Source: Aphelocoma coerulescens
Taxonomy: Eukaryota; Chordata; Aves; Passeriformes; Corvidae
Direction: 5' to 3'
Assembly: GCF_041296385.1 (NCBI RefSeq)
Contig: NC_091013.1
Span: 29,831,001-29,895,000, forward strand
DNA length: 64,000 nucleotides
The translations under genes were made by a program, and so were the position numbers. The notes beneath the pieces were generated by a model, which was not told where the DNA came from, made no database searches, and worked only from the letters and a program-made list of their open reading frames with translations. Each line of letters starts with the position of its first letter. The first letter of the stretch is position 1. Below, one piece after another: positions 36,805-49,391 of the stretch.

Positions 36805-38777
36805 AAAGTCCTTCAAGAAAATGTTTAAGTCATAAATGATAATATTTCAGTGTCTGACACTGGCTTCCCCAATATTAATTCAAAGCCTAGTCAACACGGT
36901 CAGGTGACTCTAGAGAGATCTTTGGTTTACCAAATGAGATGTTTCCTTTACACTGAGTTAACTGAGCCTTGCTGACTAACAGCTCAGTTTCTTTGCCTAG
37001 ACAGATGCATTTGAGGTGCCTTGATAGCTTTCCTGGCTAGTTGCTATAAGTCCAGTAGACCTCAACTCCTCTGTTATATCTGTCAAGCCTGTGCAGATAT
37101 CTTAGGTACTGTAGGATGCCTAGACATCTTTAGCTGAATATGACTGAACATCTGAGCTCTACTCTGGCTTATACTGTTAAAGAGGGTTAGCAATTAGCAT
37201 ATTCATAGACACTTGCATTTAGATAAATTAACCTAGATTTCTGAGTCTGAAGGTGAACCCAACCAGGAAACTCAGGGCTCAGTTACCAGCTGAGGCAGTA
37301 TTGTCAGAGCCAGTTTTCTAGTTAGGAACTGATAAGTCTTATTCCAAGGCACCTATTGCCCTTATTCAGCCCTGTCCATAAATGCTTGGAGTAAGTTCAA
37401 TCAATTCTAGACTACCTGAACCTTGAAACAGATTCACAAAGGTCACTCATATTTCACAAATAATGCCATTGTTAACTTTTGATCTCAGCAGTTCATGAGT
37501 ACACTTATTTAAATGCTTACTATATGTTTCTTTAAGACTCAGGATAAAACTGCTCCCAGATTTCAATTCTAAACAAAATAAAATTCCTTACATTGCTTTT
37601 TATTTGCTTTGTGTGATAACTACCTTTTCAGCCTATTACTAAACTCAATTAGAAATTCTTACTTGTGCTGCAGCGCTTTGCTGAGACTAATGAACAAACT
37701 TTCATAAAATCAGCTTGTGACCATGTGATGACTATTAAAACTTATAAAACCCTTAACAATTATCATAAGGAAATCAGCATACTATATGGCATTGTTATAG
37801 GGTGCATTGTGAACCAAACTACTTCTAGCTCATCAGAGCTTTGCCTGTTCATGCTGGAGCACAGACCTGGTTTTAAGCAAACAGATGGAAATACAAACCT
37901 CTGATATCCATATTCCACTTTGTGCAACAAACATGTTTAGAAAGAAGAATTACATTGACCTTGAAAGACTATTGCACTGTACTCCGCACTCAAATTTCTT
38001 CCTTTCATAACTCCCTTTTCTATCACTTTATATCAGTGCTATCTATGAAACCAATTTGTTCACATTTTAGTTTTTTAAACTAATAAAATAACTGCCACAC
38101 ACTGTTAAGACAGTTTAATTCCAGATAAATTAGCAGGTTTTAGAAGCCTTTCATAATTTTTTTCCCTTACACCCTACCAGTAACACTATACTATTACTTG
38201 CTGCCAGCCTGGACACTAATCATTTTGTTGGTGTTTTCTGCCCTAGTGACTCTTCTGGCAACAACCAGAGTTGTCCCCTCGTAATTGTCCTTCACCTTCA
38301 GATTCTGGCTGGAAAACTGGGAGTGTTGTAGCCAGGCTGTTAATTGTTTCACAGTGGGACCTTCTAATACTGTTCAGAGATGCTGAGAAACATTTGCTTT
38401 GGAGAACACCAGACATGCCTGGAGACTTACACATGCTATAATTTTTCAGCAGTCAGAAGCTTTCCTAACATTCAAGTCTTTCTGCAATTCCGTCTTTCCT
38501 ACTAATGTCCAATATTCAGTTTATGTCTTATTTGCTTTGTATCTACGTTCACAGCATGCTTGCTTTGTGTATTGCAGCAGACAGTGGGACCAGGATCCTT
38601 CTTCATTTAGGTATCCACATGTGAGCTGTTCAGACTAGGCTTTTCTTAGAGAAAACAGACGTCCATTTTAGCTTGTGCGCCACAAAGTCCTCAAAGAAGG
38701 TCAGATGAATTGCAACTTAAAACTATGAATTCATCTCCATTGGCCAGAAAAGGGTTTATTTTAACTAACAGAAACAG
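36805..38777. other. Non-coding DNA, nothing recognised
   Basis: AT-rich, unique-looking sequence; no repeat family or exon with matched splice sites was seen. Confidence 0.5.
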
Positions 38778-38884
38778 ATGATAGATAGATAGATATAGAT
38801 ATAGATATAGATATAGATATAGATAGATATAGATATAGATATAGATATAGATATAGATAGATAGATGATATAGATATAGATATA
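38778..38884. repeat. (GATA)n / (GATATA)n compound microsatellite
   Basis: About 107 bp of GATA and GATATA units are interleaved: GATA blocks near 38780, 38820 and 38858, with GATATA blocks between. The alternating block pattern suggests repeated slippage and block duplication. Confidence 0.96.
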
Positions 38885-39912
38885 TTTCAGATGTCTGTAT
38901 TTATACAGGAATTTGATCATAAAATGAACATAAACTGTCTAGCATAAATCATATGATCTTTAATAACAAACTTTGCATATCAGTGGATACCATAACAAAA
39001 CATATAACTAAAACCAGCAAATTTATTGTTAGGTCCTTTATTTTTCTTTGCTTTCTCCACCCTGCCACAAAACACTCATAACTTCCCCGTTATTTACTTT
39101 TTTTCTCGTGTTGAGCTTTCATTGTCCACTGAATACTTCAACACTGAAAGTATTGTACTTAACCTAACAGCCGCTCAATGAAGTAATCCAACAGCATATT
39201 ATAGGTGCCTACAGAAACAGAAACATCCTGGCCATAAAAAATAATGCCTTTGAAAAGCTATTTGGAGAAACATTTCGTTCTCTTTAGTCTTTCAGAATGA
39301 AGATGTGTTGTATGAGGTATTTTATACATGCAAATGCTTCATTTTCTTTCTTTAAGTCTTTATAGTACTATTTGTTTTCAAATGAGTTTTGTGGTTGTTT
39401 CATACAGGGAATGTAAAACCCAGGGTACATGTCACCATTCTGTGGCTTGCCATATACTTTTCTTTAATAAATATCATTGAAGATGTGAACAAGTTTAATA
39501 TCACAATGTAAATATTTCCCTTTCCAATTTGTGTGTTTGTATGTGTGTGCCAAAACCAGATTTTTCTAAAAAGCAATAATCTAAAAACCCACAAATTTGG
39601 CACAGCACAAAGCTATGCCAAATAATACTCCCATGGAAAAACTGCAAATGATACAGACCATTTATATTTATGAATCCTGAGCTTGAAGAAATACCTATGT
39701 TTTTATTTAACTTTGTTTGGAAGCCATGTTCAGTGGTTTCTGGATTCTTGGGAACATAATGATGTATATGGATCATAAATGACCCTCCTGCTGCTTGTCT
39801 GACCACAACAGACCTTTGGGTAAATAAACAATCTCAAACATAACTAAAGTATTGGTATATTCCAAACTTCAGGAAAACTTTGAAAACATGAATACTGGAA
39901 AGAGTATCAGTT
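38885..39912. other. Non-coding DNA, nothing recognised
   Basis: AT-rich sequence without a recognised repeat, exon or RNA gene. Confidence 0.5.
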
Positions 39913-40056
39913 ACATAGAGTTATAGAATAATTTAGGTTGGAAAGGACCTTTAAAATAAAAGAGTCCAATCATTGACCAAATACTGCCAAGCCTACCATT
40001 ACTCTATATTCTTAGACATTATATCTACATGTCTTTTAAATACCTGCAGAGTGGTA
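39913..40056 (-). mobile_element. CR1 LINE 3' end fragment, minus strand
   Basis: The plus strand reads as the complement of a CR1 tail: degraded octamers (CATAGAGTTATAGAATAATT), then TTAGGTTGGAAAGGACCTTT, AGTCCAATCATTGACC, CACTGCCAAG-like ACTGCCAAGCC, and CATGTCTTTTAAATACCTGC near 40029-40046. It is about 144 bp, diverged and without coding part. Confidence 0.85.
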
Positions 40057-43000
40057 TTTAAAACAGATGGAGAAAAATAATTACACCGTTTAAAACTGTT
40101 TTTCTCTATTTAGCCTACTTTCTCACTCATGACCATGACACAGTGATTGGAAAGTGGAAATGTTAGTGGAGCCCACTGCCATCCACTTTTTGAACACAGC
40201 TCTACCATGTTTTACAGGTTACAGCCATGTTAGCCAGCAATAAAAATGGAGAAGGGCAATTTCAGACATGCTCCAGAGGAATGGTTGGAAGAGACAGGCT
40301 CCAGCAACCTAGATATCTGCTATGCCTTCATAGCTCAGGTAAATTAGAGGTGTCTCTACATTGTGCTTGTCTGAGACAGTGGCAGGAAGCCATGCGATTT
40401 TTGGAACTGCTTTTCACTGCTTATTTGGTTAATTGGACCTCAAATAGACCACTAAATGGAAGGATTCTGTTAGTGCCAACTAATCCAGCAGGGAATCAAA
40501 GACTTCTGATTCAAGAAGATAGAGAATTCATCACTTGGGTGATGAATTTTATTGTTAAGAGGTTATGATTACACGTAAAAAAGACTTAGCTTATTTTTAT
40601 TGAGTTTCTTTCTGTTGTGTCTGAACCAGTTTCATCTGATATTAACTGGATTTATGTCTCAGTTACTTGCTAGAACAAAAATTCTGTGGCATAAATGGCC
40701 TTCCAACACACTAGAAAAAATGGATTAGAAAATACAAATCTATTTTTTGGAAGGGTCATTGCAACAAAATATAAAATTATTTAATCCTGCTTGCTTGTTT
40801 TATGTGCTGGAAACCAGTCAGGCTCAGACTACTAAGATATACACCTCAGTCGCAAGAGCAACTACACAGACTAACACAGCCTTTGTGGGATCTGTACAGG
40901 CGCAGCTCCCATTCATCGACTGTCTGGAGTCACCTCCTTTATCACTAACTTAGTGTCTATGCACTACGCTGACATTGTATCTCTACTACTTCTGTGACAG
41001 CAATAAAGGCATATTCCAGAGGAATACGGCTCACATGCTGTAAGCGTGTTCCAGTTACTGTGTCCTTTCAGACAGTGCAATGGAACAGCTAAATAAAGGC
41101 AGAGGTTCAACCTTTTGCCAGTGTTGTGCATCCCAGTTTCCTCAGAAGCAGAACTTGCAGTTCAGTCTGTGCTGTTGACTCTCAGTTCAGCTAGATCTGG
41201 GCAGGCCAGACCCTTTAATCTTCAAGGCTCACTGTCATAAGTGAGACTTTAGTCGCAGAGCTTTTTGGAAAAAGACCTCACACCCTTTCCCCCCAAATTC
41301 CAGGCAACACTGGTGTCCAAATAAAACCTAAGAAAAAGAAATTACTTTGCCAGTTAGCCAATAAAAACTTGAAGTTTTAGGGGAATATATATCAGGGAGA
41401 TTTCACATTTGCATTCTCTCAGTCATACTTCTTTATCCTCGCTCCTCTCAATTTGTTATGTTTGGCCACATTGCTGGATCTGCTCTACTTCAGTTCTTTT
41501 GGACTCCAGGAAATTTATAATTATTATTTAAGAACCAGAATTTTGTCAAAGCAGTACAGCCCAATTAATCTTGTTTCTTGCAATAAATCTAATAAAAATT
41601 GAGGTTTGAAAAATATAGTCATGTTGTGAGCAGTAGAAACAAACCACTGAGGCAGACTTAAATGTCCTCTGACTGGTTAAAGCTTTTTAATGATCTAATT
41701 TGCCCTAGGGCAAACAATTACCACCATTTTGGACACTGATTTCCAGATGTAGTAGCCACAGAAAAAGAAAGTTCCAAGAACAACATGATTTCTGGGCACA
41801 CTGATGTTTAGATGATTGGTTCTTATTATCAGACTTGGTGATTATTTTCAGGACTTATACCACAGTTACTAACATTGTTTTTATTAAACAGAAGACTGCC
41901 AGAAACAAGTCAATACTAGGTTTCGGGTTATTTTCTGTTCTTAAAAGTATTTTCATTATCAGATAATCAGCTAGCAAGCCGCTTGCATTAGCTCTACACA
42001 TATATCCAGATCTTCCTGTGACTGGTTCATGCAAAGTCCTCCCCAGAGTCCTCCCCATAGTACCTCCCCAGGGTTACTCCTTGCAAGAACAACATTTACT
42101 AATCAGAGTAAGGCACCACAGGCCAAGACTCAGGCATATAACTCTGAATTTCCACCCTGTGAAACAGTGTCAGCCATATTGTGTATGTATTTTACTGAAC
42201 AGAATTCCACTAAAATGTGTACATCAGGGTGTGGCTCCTCTTGATAGAAATATAGAGAACCAATTCACTTCACTTGTGTTTTATTCAAATAAAAAGTGCA
42301 AGACTAGGGAGACTGTTCAACAGAAACAAATACCTCTCCTTTGTCAGCCAGAAATCTGCCTATCAGAAATGCATTTCTATTAGAGGTAAGGAGAGAACCT
42401 TGGCAAGTACAAGTACGCTGCAACAGGAAGTCCTTTAGCCTCTTCGAAAAGAAATTTCAGTACTGACAAAACCAAGACCACAAGAGCATCCACACGGATT
42501 CTTGAAATTAATCCTTCCTGATTTAAAGTGGAAGACAGCAAAATTTTTATTGAATTGTCCTACTGCTCTCAAATTATAATGTGCTCTACTAGATTGCAGG
42601 TCAGTCACACCAATCTGGAGGATATTATTTTTTTTCCTTTTCTCCCCCACTTATTCTTTTCACTCCGACAGCACTATTGATGAAGACCTCAGGAAAAAAA
42701 TACCAGCGCCCAAGACACTTTGATGGCCTTTCCACTGTGTAATTATACTTACTCTTGATAACACTAAAGACATGCCTTATTGGTAGTGGCACAGGCTGCT
42801 TTCCTTTTCACAGAGAGATGGATTGTTTCTGCAGGCCTTGATGGCCTTCAAATTATCTGAGCACAGAAAAGAGAGCAGAGTGAATTTTATTTTAACTCAT
42901 TTTATTTCTAAATTTATTTCCCAGTAGCTAGAAGGTGATGACTGCCCCAGCAGTCAAGTCAATTGTTATCTGTGGGACTTGATTATGTTTAGACCCAGTC

Positions 43001-45787
43001 TCTCATTTTGAGCAAGACACAGTTAATGAGGAGAGAAATGAAAAGTGCATTGAGTCACAGTGTGTTTGTGGTAATTTGTGACACATTCACTCTACTCAGT
43101 TCTTTGTTTATTCCTTCCCCCCTCCACGCAGGTCCTGTAGAAAAAGGAACAGATAAGCGAATTCAGTGGTAGACAGTTAAGGGTGTTGAAAGTAATGAAT
43201 CTATATCTCTCTATCTCTTTCCCCATTGTTGGCAGTAATTGGAGCAGTGTTCATCTATACAGTAAAATGCCAGTGAAGCCCATCTTAATGAAACATCTTT
43301 TTTTCCATTATTTTGCAACACATTTTTCATTGACACTGCTAGTTTTTATTTTCACTATATGCCTTTTTTTTTTGCAAGCTCTTTGCCACTCTTCTAAATA
43401 ATAGTCCATTAAACAGTTCACAGTGTGTGTTCTGTAGAAATGTAAAAAAGTGATTGGATGATACTAATTAAGGAGAGATTTTGTTTCCACTTACTGCAGA
43501 TCAATGGTGGGTTACATTAAAGCTGCATTTTTGTGATGAGTTTAAACACAAAAGAACAGCTGTGCTAAATACATATTTCAAGGCTTACAGGTAGGTCAAA
43601 TAAATCTTTCTTTCTTTGCTTGTCTATTTTAAAACTATAGCAAACTGTATGTGAAGAATAGTAGTAAAATAAAAAAGGCAAATTTCTTACTGCAGATATT
43701 TTTCTGGTAGGAGAAACTGCTAATTCAGGAATGACAATTGCAATGGATTGAGATCCTGTTGGCTTTTAATTTAATCTATATCCTACTATGCATAAATTTT
43801 AATGGGACTTTTTTCCTTCTGTTTTCTACAGTTGCCACTCTAAGGTATCCCCTCTCTGATTTACAGCAGTGCTAGATACAGGAATAAAATATATATTAGT
43901 GAGAAAACTCTTCCAGTATTTGAACCCACAATTCTTCCTTTAATCCTAAATTATTCTGAGCACAAAATGTAACCAAAATCTCCATACAGAGATATGTTCA
44001 TATGCAAAGAAGAGTGGCAGCTCATTCCAGTCAGATCAATTAAAATAAAAATTCACTATTCTTTGGCATTCCTTGATCAGCACAAACAACATTCAGAGGA
44101 AATTCACCTGGTTGCCTCCAAGTAACATAATGAATTCTGAACATATATGACAAGGAACTAAAAGAGAAAATGCTTTTCAGGCACTTGCTCTAAATATTAA
44201 ATGCACAAAACTGGTTTAAAATCAGTTCACTCTATTTTAGAAATGTATTTTCTTTAATATAGGATTCTATATAAGGAAACTATAAGCACCCTGGTTTTAC
44301 CCAGATCATTTCAATATCAAAAGCACACAAGAATCGTTGTTCACACTTTCCTTGCATTTCAACAGTCTAGATCCCAGTTCTAAACCACTATTAGACTAGA
44401 ACAACATGAGCAGGCTTTGTATAGCATGGACTAAGGAGGGTGCCTGATACCTTTGATTTTGTAGAAACCAAGTCACGTATAGATTTACTAGTATATTATA
44501 ATTTACTATAATTCAGTACTGCGTGCCTTTCATCAAATCAGCTTGAATCAAAGTTAATTCAGAATTCATAATACCTTTGTTTCATGTTGAAATCTGGGTG
44601 GTCTCAAACTCTTGGAAGGAATCATGCATGCTGGAAATCCACCAAACTCTGGATGTGTTCACTTTTCAAAGAGGTGCATTTGTGATAATTTGAAGAAAGT
44701 TTATTTGTGTGTATGGCTCTTGACGCTTTCTGCACAAAGATAAGAATATACACAGCTAGTGTGAAAGGCCTGCTGTAAGTATGAAGACTACTTGTAAATA
44801 AACACATGGACGGTAGCATCTGAGCTCCATGCCTTACTCCACAGTGGGTCAGTTACCTGTCTTTTCCATGGGTCAGGGAGAGCTGGTGTTTTCCTAACAT
44901 CATTAGTGAAACACTTTTTTCCTTTACACACCTTGAAATACAATGACATTTTACAGCACATTTTTCGTCCAGAAGGATGCCCTGTTTAGTCTGTGCATCA
45001 GCTGATTGGTCCATGAAAGAAAAACGCTATTCAGTCACCAAATGTGTAAGCTTATAGGGTGTGTTACAGAATTTAAAAGCTGTGCTGAGACCAGGCAATG
45101 TTCAGCAAAGGCCTGTTTTGAAGAATGACATCCACTCTTGAAGTGAAAACAAAGACAGTGGGAAAGCATTCTGCTAGTTACAGGGCAGACTTCCAGTGAA
45201 TAAAATAGTCTTTTAAACCTGCACTACTGTGCACCCCACTCTGCTTTTACTGCTGGTAGGAACTGGATAGATTAGGGTGAGTAGCACAATTTTTAGTTCA
45301 GTTTTGCTCAGTGTCTCTGTAGCTGTAGAATCCACACATACAGAAACTCTTTATTCAAGCACGGGTTATCACTGATATTCTCACAGCAATTTATACAAGG
45401 AAGCTTCTCCTGGTATAATTCATTAAAAATTAATCAACCCATTTCTGTGCAAATCTCTGTGACATGTGTTCTTTGATGCAATGAGTGCTGAATAGTCTTT
45501 TCTTTATTATGAAATGACACAAGTGGAACTTTCTAATTGGCTGTCAGTGATGTCATATCCAAGTAAATGCACAAGTTGGCTTATTTCTCTTATTATGAAC
45601 ATTCTCCATGACAGACTCTGAGTTTCTGGAGAGCTCCTGTCCCTCTTTGGTAGTTAACATCACTTTGCTGGAAGGATTACAGTTATGCCTCTGTAATAGG
45701 ATAGAAACTTGCCAATGTGTTTTCCCGTCTTTGTTTGCATGTGGGGGATACTTTTCTTTCTTTTACTATGTTCCCCTCTTCCCACAG
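40057..45787. other. Non-coding DNA, nothing firm
   Basis: No repeat family was recognised. A 38-nt segment at 42348-42385 has an acceptor-like run and an AGAG|GTAAGG donor; it is treated among the findings. Other open frames look like chance. Confidence 0.5.
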
Positions 45788-45922
45788 GGGCAATGTGGAG
45801 CTCACCAGTTGAAACAAGTGACAACCTTCTTAGGCATCCTTTCAGGGCTGTCATTTTGGGTGGTTTCATGGATTGTGTCAAAATCAACAAGAAATGTGGT
45901 CACGCTCATATCTAACTCATAG
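45788..45922 (+). CDS. Candidate terminal exon, product unknown
   Basis: A long pyrimidine tract (45749-45784) ending CCCACAG is among the best acceptor-like sequences in the window. The following segment is open for 44 codons from the first base to a TAG at 45920, with a hydrophobic stretch that includes FLGILSGLSFWVVSWIV. A second frame is open to a TAA at about 45913, and the minus strand is open too, so the frame is uncertain. No family is recognised and no poly(A) signal stands out nearby. It may be a non-coding exon or a chance acceptor. Confidence 0.18.
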   Translation, partial: GQCGAHQLKQVTTFLGILSGLSFWVVSWIVSKSTRNVVTLISNS

Positions 45923-46508
45923 TTAACAGACATCATATAGTGTGCAGAAGTTTCAGCAGCAGAACCGAAAACATACATAGCCAAAAGACATACAGAAGCA
46001 GTGAGATTTTGTTCTTGTGGTTTTCAACTTATTTATGTATTTGGTTAACAGCACCGCGTAAATGCAGAAGGATTGCCACATCTCCAGGCTTGCCCAGAGG
46101 ATCAGCTTTCACTGCAGGAGGATGTGCTCTCCAAAGAACGTGCTTTGGCAGCAATGGTCCAGTTTACATTTGTTTTTCTCTGTTACCCATGTTATGTACC
46201 TGCAGAGTTAACATAAAGGGCAAATGTTTTGCTTCTAGGAGTCACCTTTTAAAATCATGGGGCAAGGTGCCACATCTTCTAGTTATCCTCCATACACCTC
46301 TCCAAACCAAGATTACGAATCCATAACTTCTTTACTACCTCAGCTCCTATGTTCATCCTACTTCATAAGCAGCTCTGCTTTCACATGCAACCTTCAGCTT
46401 ATACCCAGCTTCAAGATCCCTAGTCCCCAGGCGCCTGCAATCTGACAGAACAGCCACGACCACCATTATGAAGACCACAGCTTGTCTTGCTCTCTCTGAT
46501 CTCACAAG

Positions 46509-46631
46509 AACTCTCATCGACTCCTTCTGATCAGTCCCAACCAGGTTTGTCAGGAGAGTGAGGCATTTCAGACCTATGCTGTTGCTGGGGGGAGTCCAGA
46601 GGTGGGCATCCTCACGGATGATCCACTGAAG
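46509..46631 (+). CDS. Candidate internal coding exon, product unknown
   Basis: The tract CTTGTCTTGCTCTCTCTGAT ending CTCACAAG (to 46508) precedes a 123-nt segment of exactly 41 codons, closed upstream by an in-frame TGA, and followed by CTGAAG|GTAAGG. It would be a phase 0 to 0 exon. The peptide has protein-like composition, with QVCQESEAFQTYAVAGG then SPEVGILTDDPLK. An alternative acceptor after GATCAG (46534) would shorten it. A minus-strand frame (46353-46643) covers the same bases. No family is recognised. Splice consensus and frame are seen; coding is inferred. Confidence 0.25.
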
Positions 46632-47493
46632 GTAAGGCCACAACCTGATCTTCAGCTCTACACCTGGACTCCCTCCTCATGTTCCCTAGTGCTGTGTTTA
46701 AGGTATATGAAGTAAAAAAAGAGAAATTCACCTGGAGACTCCAGCTCTTCAGGTGATTTGCTTACTGGATGCTCTCCCAGATGCCCATGATTATTACTAA
46801 TCACATGCACAATGACAACGCAGTTTTGGTAATTCTTATTCTCCAGGGCCTGGGAAAAAAAGTTATAGAATGTAATATGCAGTAGTCCCAGCTGGTAGAG
46901 CTAGCACGGCGCTACTCTAAGTGAGGCTGGAGTTTAGCAATCAGAGTTTGTCACTGCTTAATTAAAATATCAAAAAGAGTGAATGCAAAATATGGCTTGA
47001 GAGAGAGATGTAAGTGGCTTTTGCCAGTATCAGGTTGTCCCATCTTCTAGTCTCTGAATATTCCTTGGATTGTTTTGTCTTGTTTTAGGAAAAGTAAAGA
47101 CAGATTTCTTTCCCTTTTTACTCTCCTTTTAATTCCTGTTCTTTTCCCCCCCCTTATTTCTTGTAGACAATGGCTTAATCTAAAGAATAAAGACACCATA
47201 TGATTATATCATTTTCTAATCCAATTACAGATCTTTGATATGGCCCCTTATCTTTTTTTCTTCATGCAGTGATATACACATCACATGGTTCTTTAAACTT
47301 GAAAATATCTTTACTTTTCAGATCATGCCTTTACCTTTCCTTTGCATTTCACTAAAACACAAATGTGTAATATTTAATTATTTGATTCCTATCTTATGAA
47401 AGGAAGATTAATAGAGACATTAATGAATACAGTAATGTAATCAACAGTTAACTTTCCTAGAATAATTTGATTGGGATTTCATTTTAGAGTATA
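46632..47493. other. Non-coding DNA, nothing recognised
   Basis: AT-rich sequence without recognisable features. Confidence 0.5.
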
Positions 47494-47563
47494 GGGTGAA
47501 AACCTGGCTCCAGTAAAATTACAGCATTCCCATAAGATTTAATAGGACCAGAATCTCATTATC
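47494..47563. repeat. Possible ancient palindromic amniote repeat fragment
   Basis: GGTGAAAACCTGGCTCCAGT and, 30 bases on, ATAGGACCAGAATCTCATT are roughly inverted copies, like the old repeat GTGAAATCCTGGCCCCA ... TGGGGCCAGGATTTCAC found across sauropsids. It is diverged; the family is not named. Confidence 0.45.
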
Positions 47564-48186
47564 TACTTTCTGATGACCTGAAAATTTTCAGTATTTGGCT
47601 CTATGGTCATTTGACACCAGTGGAACTGCTTTGTTGCTTCAATGTGTTAAACATCAGAGGAATACTCTCCCAAATGATCTGGCTTGGAAAGAGGAAAAGC
47701 TTTTTCCACAGCCTAGAACTGCATCAAGGATCAACAGCCCAGCTAGGCAGCAGCTGTTGCAATGGTGTATATAGAAGCAGTCATAGTCACCATTAGGGCT
47801 GTTAAATGTACTCCCATCACTTCCTAAAACCTGCACATACCCATTGGTGACAAAAAGAATATTAAGCACATGTACTTTTTTGTCAAAAAGCATTCGCTTG
47901 TTCGTCTGCTCTGCCTCCCTATAGAAGTTTGAGATTGTCCTGTAGGCTAAATTTAAACATTGAACTCTTAAATTTCATGCAGTACTTAGAGAAGTAGCAG
48001 AATTCTTTATGAGATATAGAGGAGGCATAAAAAAAGTTTTGTGATCCTTGGTTTGATCCTTTATATTTACCACAGCTCATTATTTGTTTCAGGAAATCCT
48101 GCCTTGTTCACTTATCTCTGATGTTAGCAGTGCCTGAAAGTCTAATATAGATGTTCGTTTTTCTGTTTTAATTTTTTTCTCCCCAG

Positions 48187-48346
48187 CTGTCATTTACATA
48201 TTCTCCCCAAACTGCATTGGCACAAGGCAACAGCCTTTTCATTGTTTAAAGAGCTAAAGCAGTTGCATGCACGATCAGCTGGGATGGGTTATCAGATGGA
48301 TGAGTGAGATCCTCCCATACACCTCAGTAAGAAATGCCAGCCACAG
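48187..48346 (+). ncRNA. Candidate exon with strong splice borders, probably non-coding
   Basis: A strong acceptor tract, TTTTAATTTTTTTCTCCCCAG ending at 48186, and a good donor CCACAG|GTAAGC after 48346 bound a 160-nt segment. One frame is open for 39 codons from base 2 to a TGA at about 48305, and the other two are stopped, so it cannot be an ordinary internal coding exon. It could be an exon of a long non-coding RNA, a UTR or poison exon, or a conserved non-coding block with chance signals. Among all candidates it has the best-matched pair of splice sites. Confidence 0.25.
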
Positions 48347-48753
48347 GTAAGCAGTGAAGCTACAGTACTGACCCTCCCAAAGCTGGTTGCTTTGTTGGTT
48401 GTTGGTTTAATAGAGAAAATAACAGTCCAGCCTAGTTCCTTTTGCTCTTGTCATAAAGATGGAAAGAATTAAGGATTATGACAGCAATCACAAAAGCGAT
48501 TTTTTCCTCGCCCTTTTGCATGGAAACTAGACTCCTGCAAGAGATACAGAAATCCTGCAGCTGGCCTTTCAGATGTACTGTGAGGGATGAAAATTTTTGT
48601 CTTGTCATAAGGACTCATAAAAGGGACTGAATGGCCACCACGGCTGTGAACAAGAGCAGCCTGGAGAGGACAACAGGTCAGTAGTCATCAGTGACAAGAT
48701 GATTCTGAACAGTTTGCTGTGCAATGGCTTTCTTGCCTTTCATGGTGTACTAA

Positions 48754-49391
48754 TGTCTTGGGGTGATTCTATGATGTGTATCCCATATCGCTGCCCTATG
48801 CCCAGAAATTAATTTTTGTGCCTTTCTATGCCTCTAAACTGAGCCTGCGAGGGGGAAGGAAAAACTGAGCAAAACTTTTTCAAAGCAGTTTGCAGCTTGT
48901 TCACGGTCACACAGAGATAGCAATTTTTTTCCAGCTGCAGCAGGGGAGGGAGGAGGCACCCAGCTTGCTGTTCTCCGGTCAGTTTTTGGCCAGTTGTTCA
49001 GCTTCTTTTTCTCTGGAGAGAGACTGAGAGTTGAATTTTTTTTTCCTTTCCCTGGAATTTCGGATTTTCTCCCTTTTTCACTGGACTGCTTCAATATCAG
49101 AGCACATCGGGAGGACTTTCCACCAAGCACAGAGGGCCTGGCCCTGGGCCAAGCCCCAGCTCTAAGGAGACCAAAGAGAGGACTCGAAAACTTTCCAAGG
49201 TTTTTTCTCCACAGTGAGAGATTTTATTATTTAGCATTATTTTCCTTTTCCCATGTGTTTGTTAAATAAATAACTTTTATCTCTTTTACTTCCCTTTGAG
49301 GAAAATTTATTTTCCCTGAACCTGGTGGGGGAGGGGTGGTGACCTGCCTTCTCTCAGAGGATATATTTCTAAATTTGGCCAAACCGGCACA
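48754..49391 (+). mobile_element. Solo LTR of an endogenous retrovirus, plus strand
   Basis: The 638-bp segment begins TGTCTTGGGGTGATTCTATG and ends CCAAACCGGCACA, giving TG...CA termini. The middle is pyrimidine-rich, and an AATAAA signal lies at 49265-49270, about 120 bp before the end, which sets the plus orientation. It resembles a TGTCTTGG-start LTR group that I associate with songbird genomes; the family assignment is from memory. The flanks ACTAA (48749-48753) and ACTTC (49392-49396) match at only three of five bases, so a target-site duplication is not established. No internal viral genes are adjacent, so this is a solo LTR. Open frames inside it on both strands are not viral genes. 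Confidence 0.72.

Noticed and set aside
48834..49269. Open frames on both strands near 48.8-49.3 kb
   Set aside because: They lie inside the solo LTR, which does not encode viral proteins.
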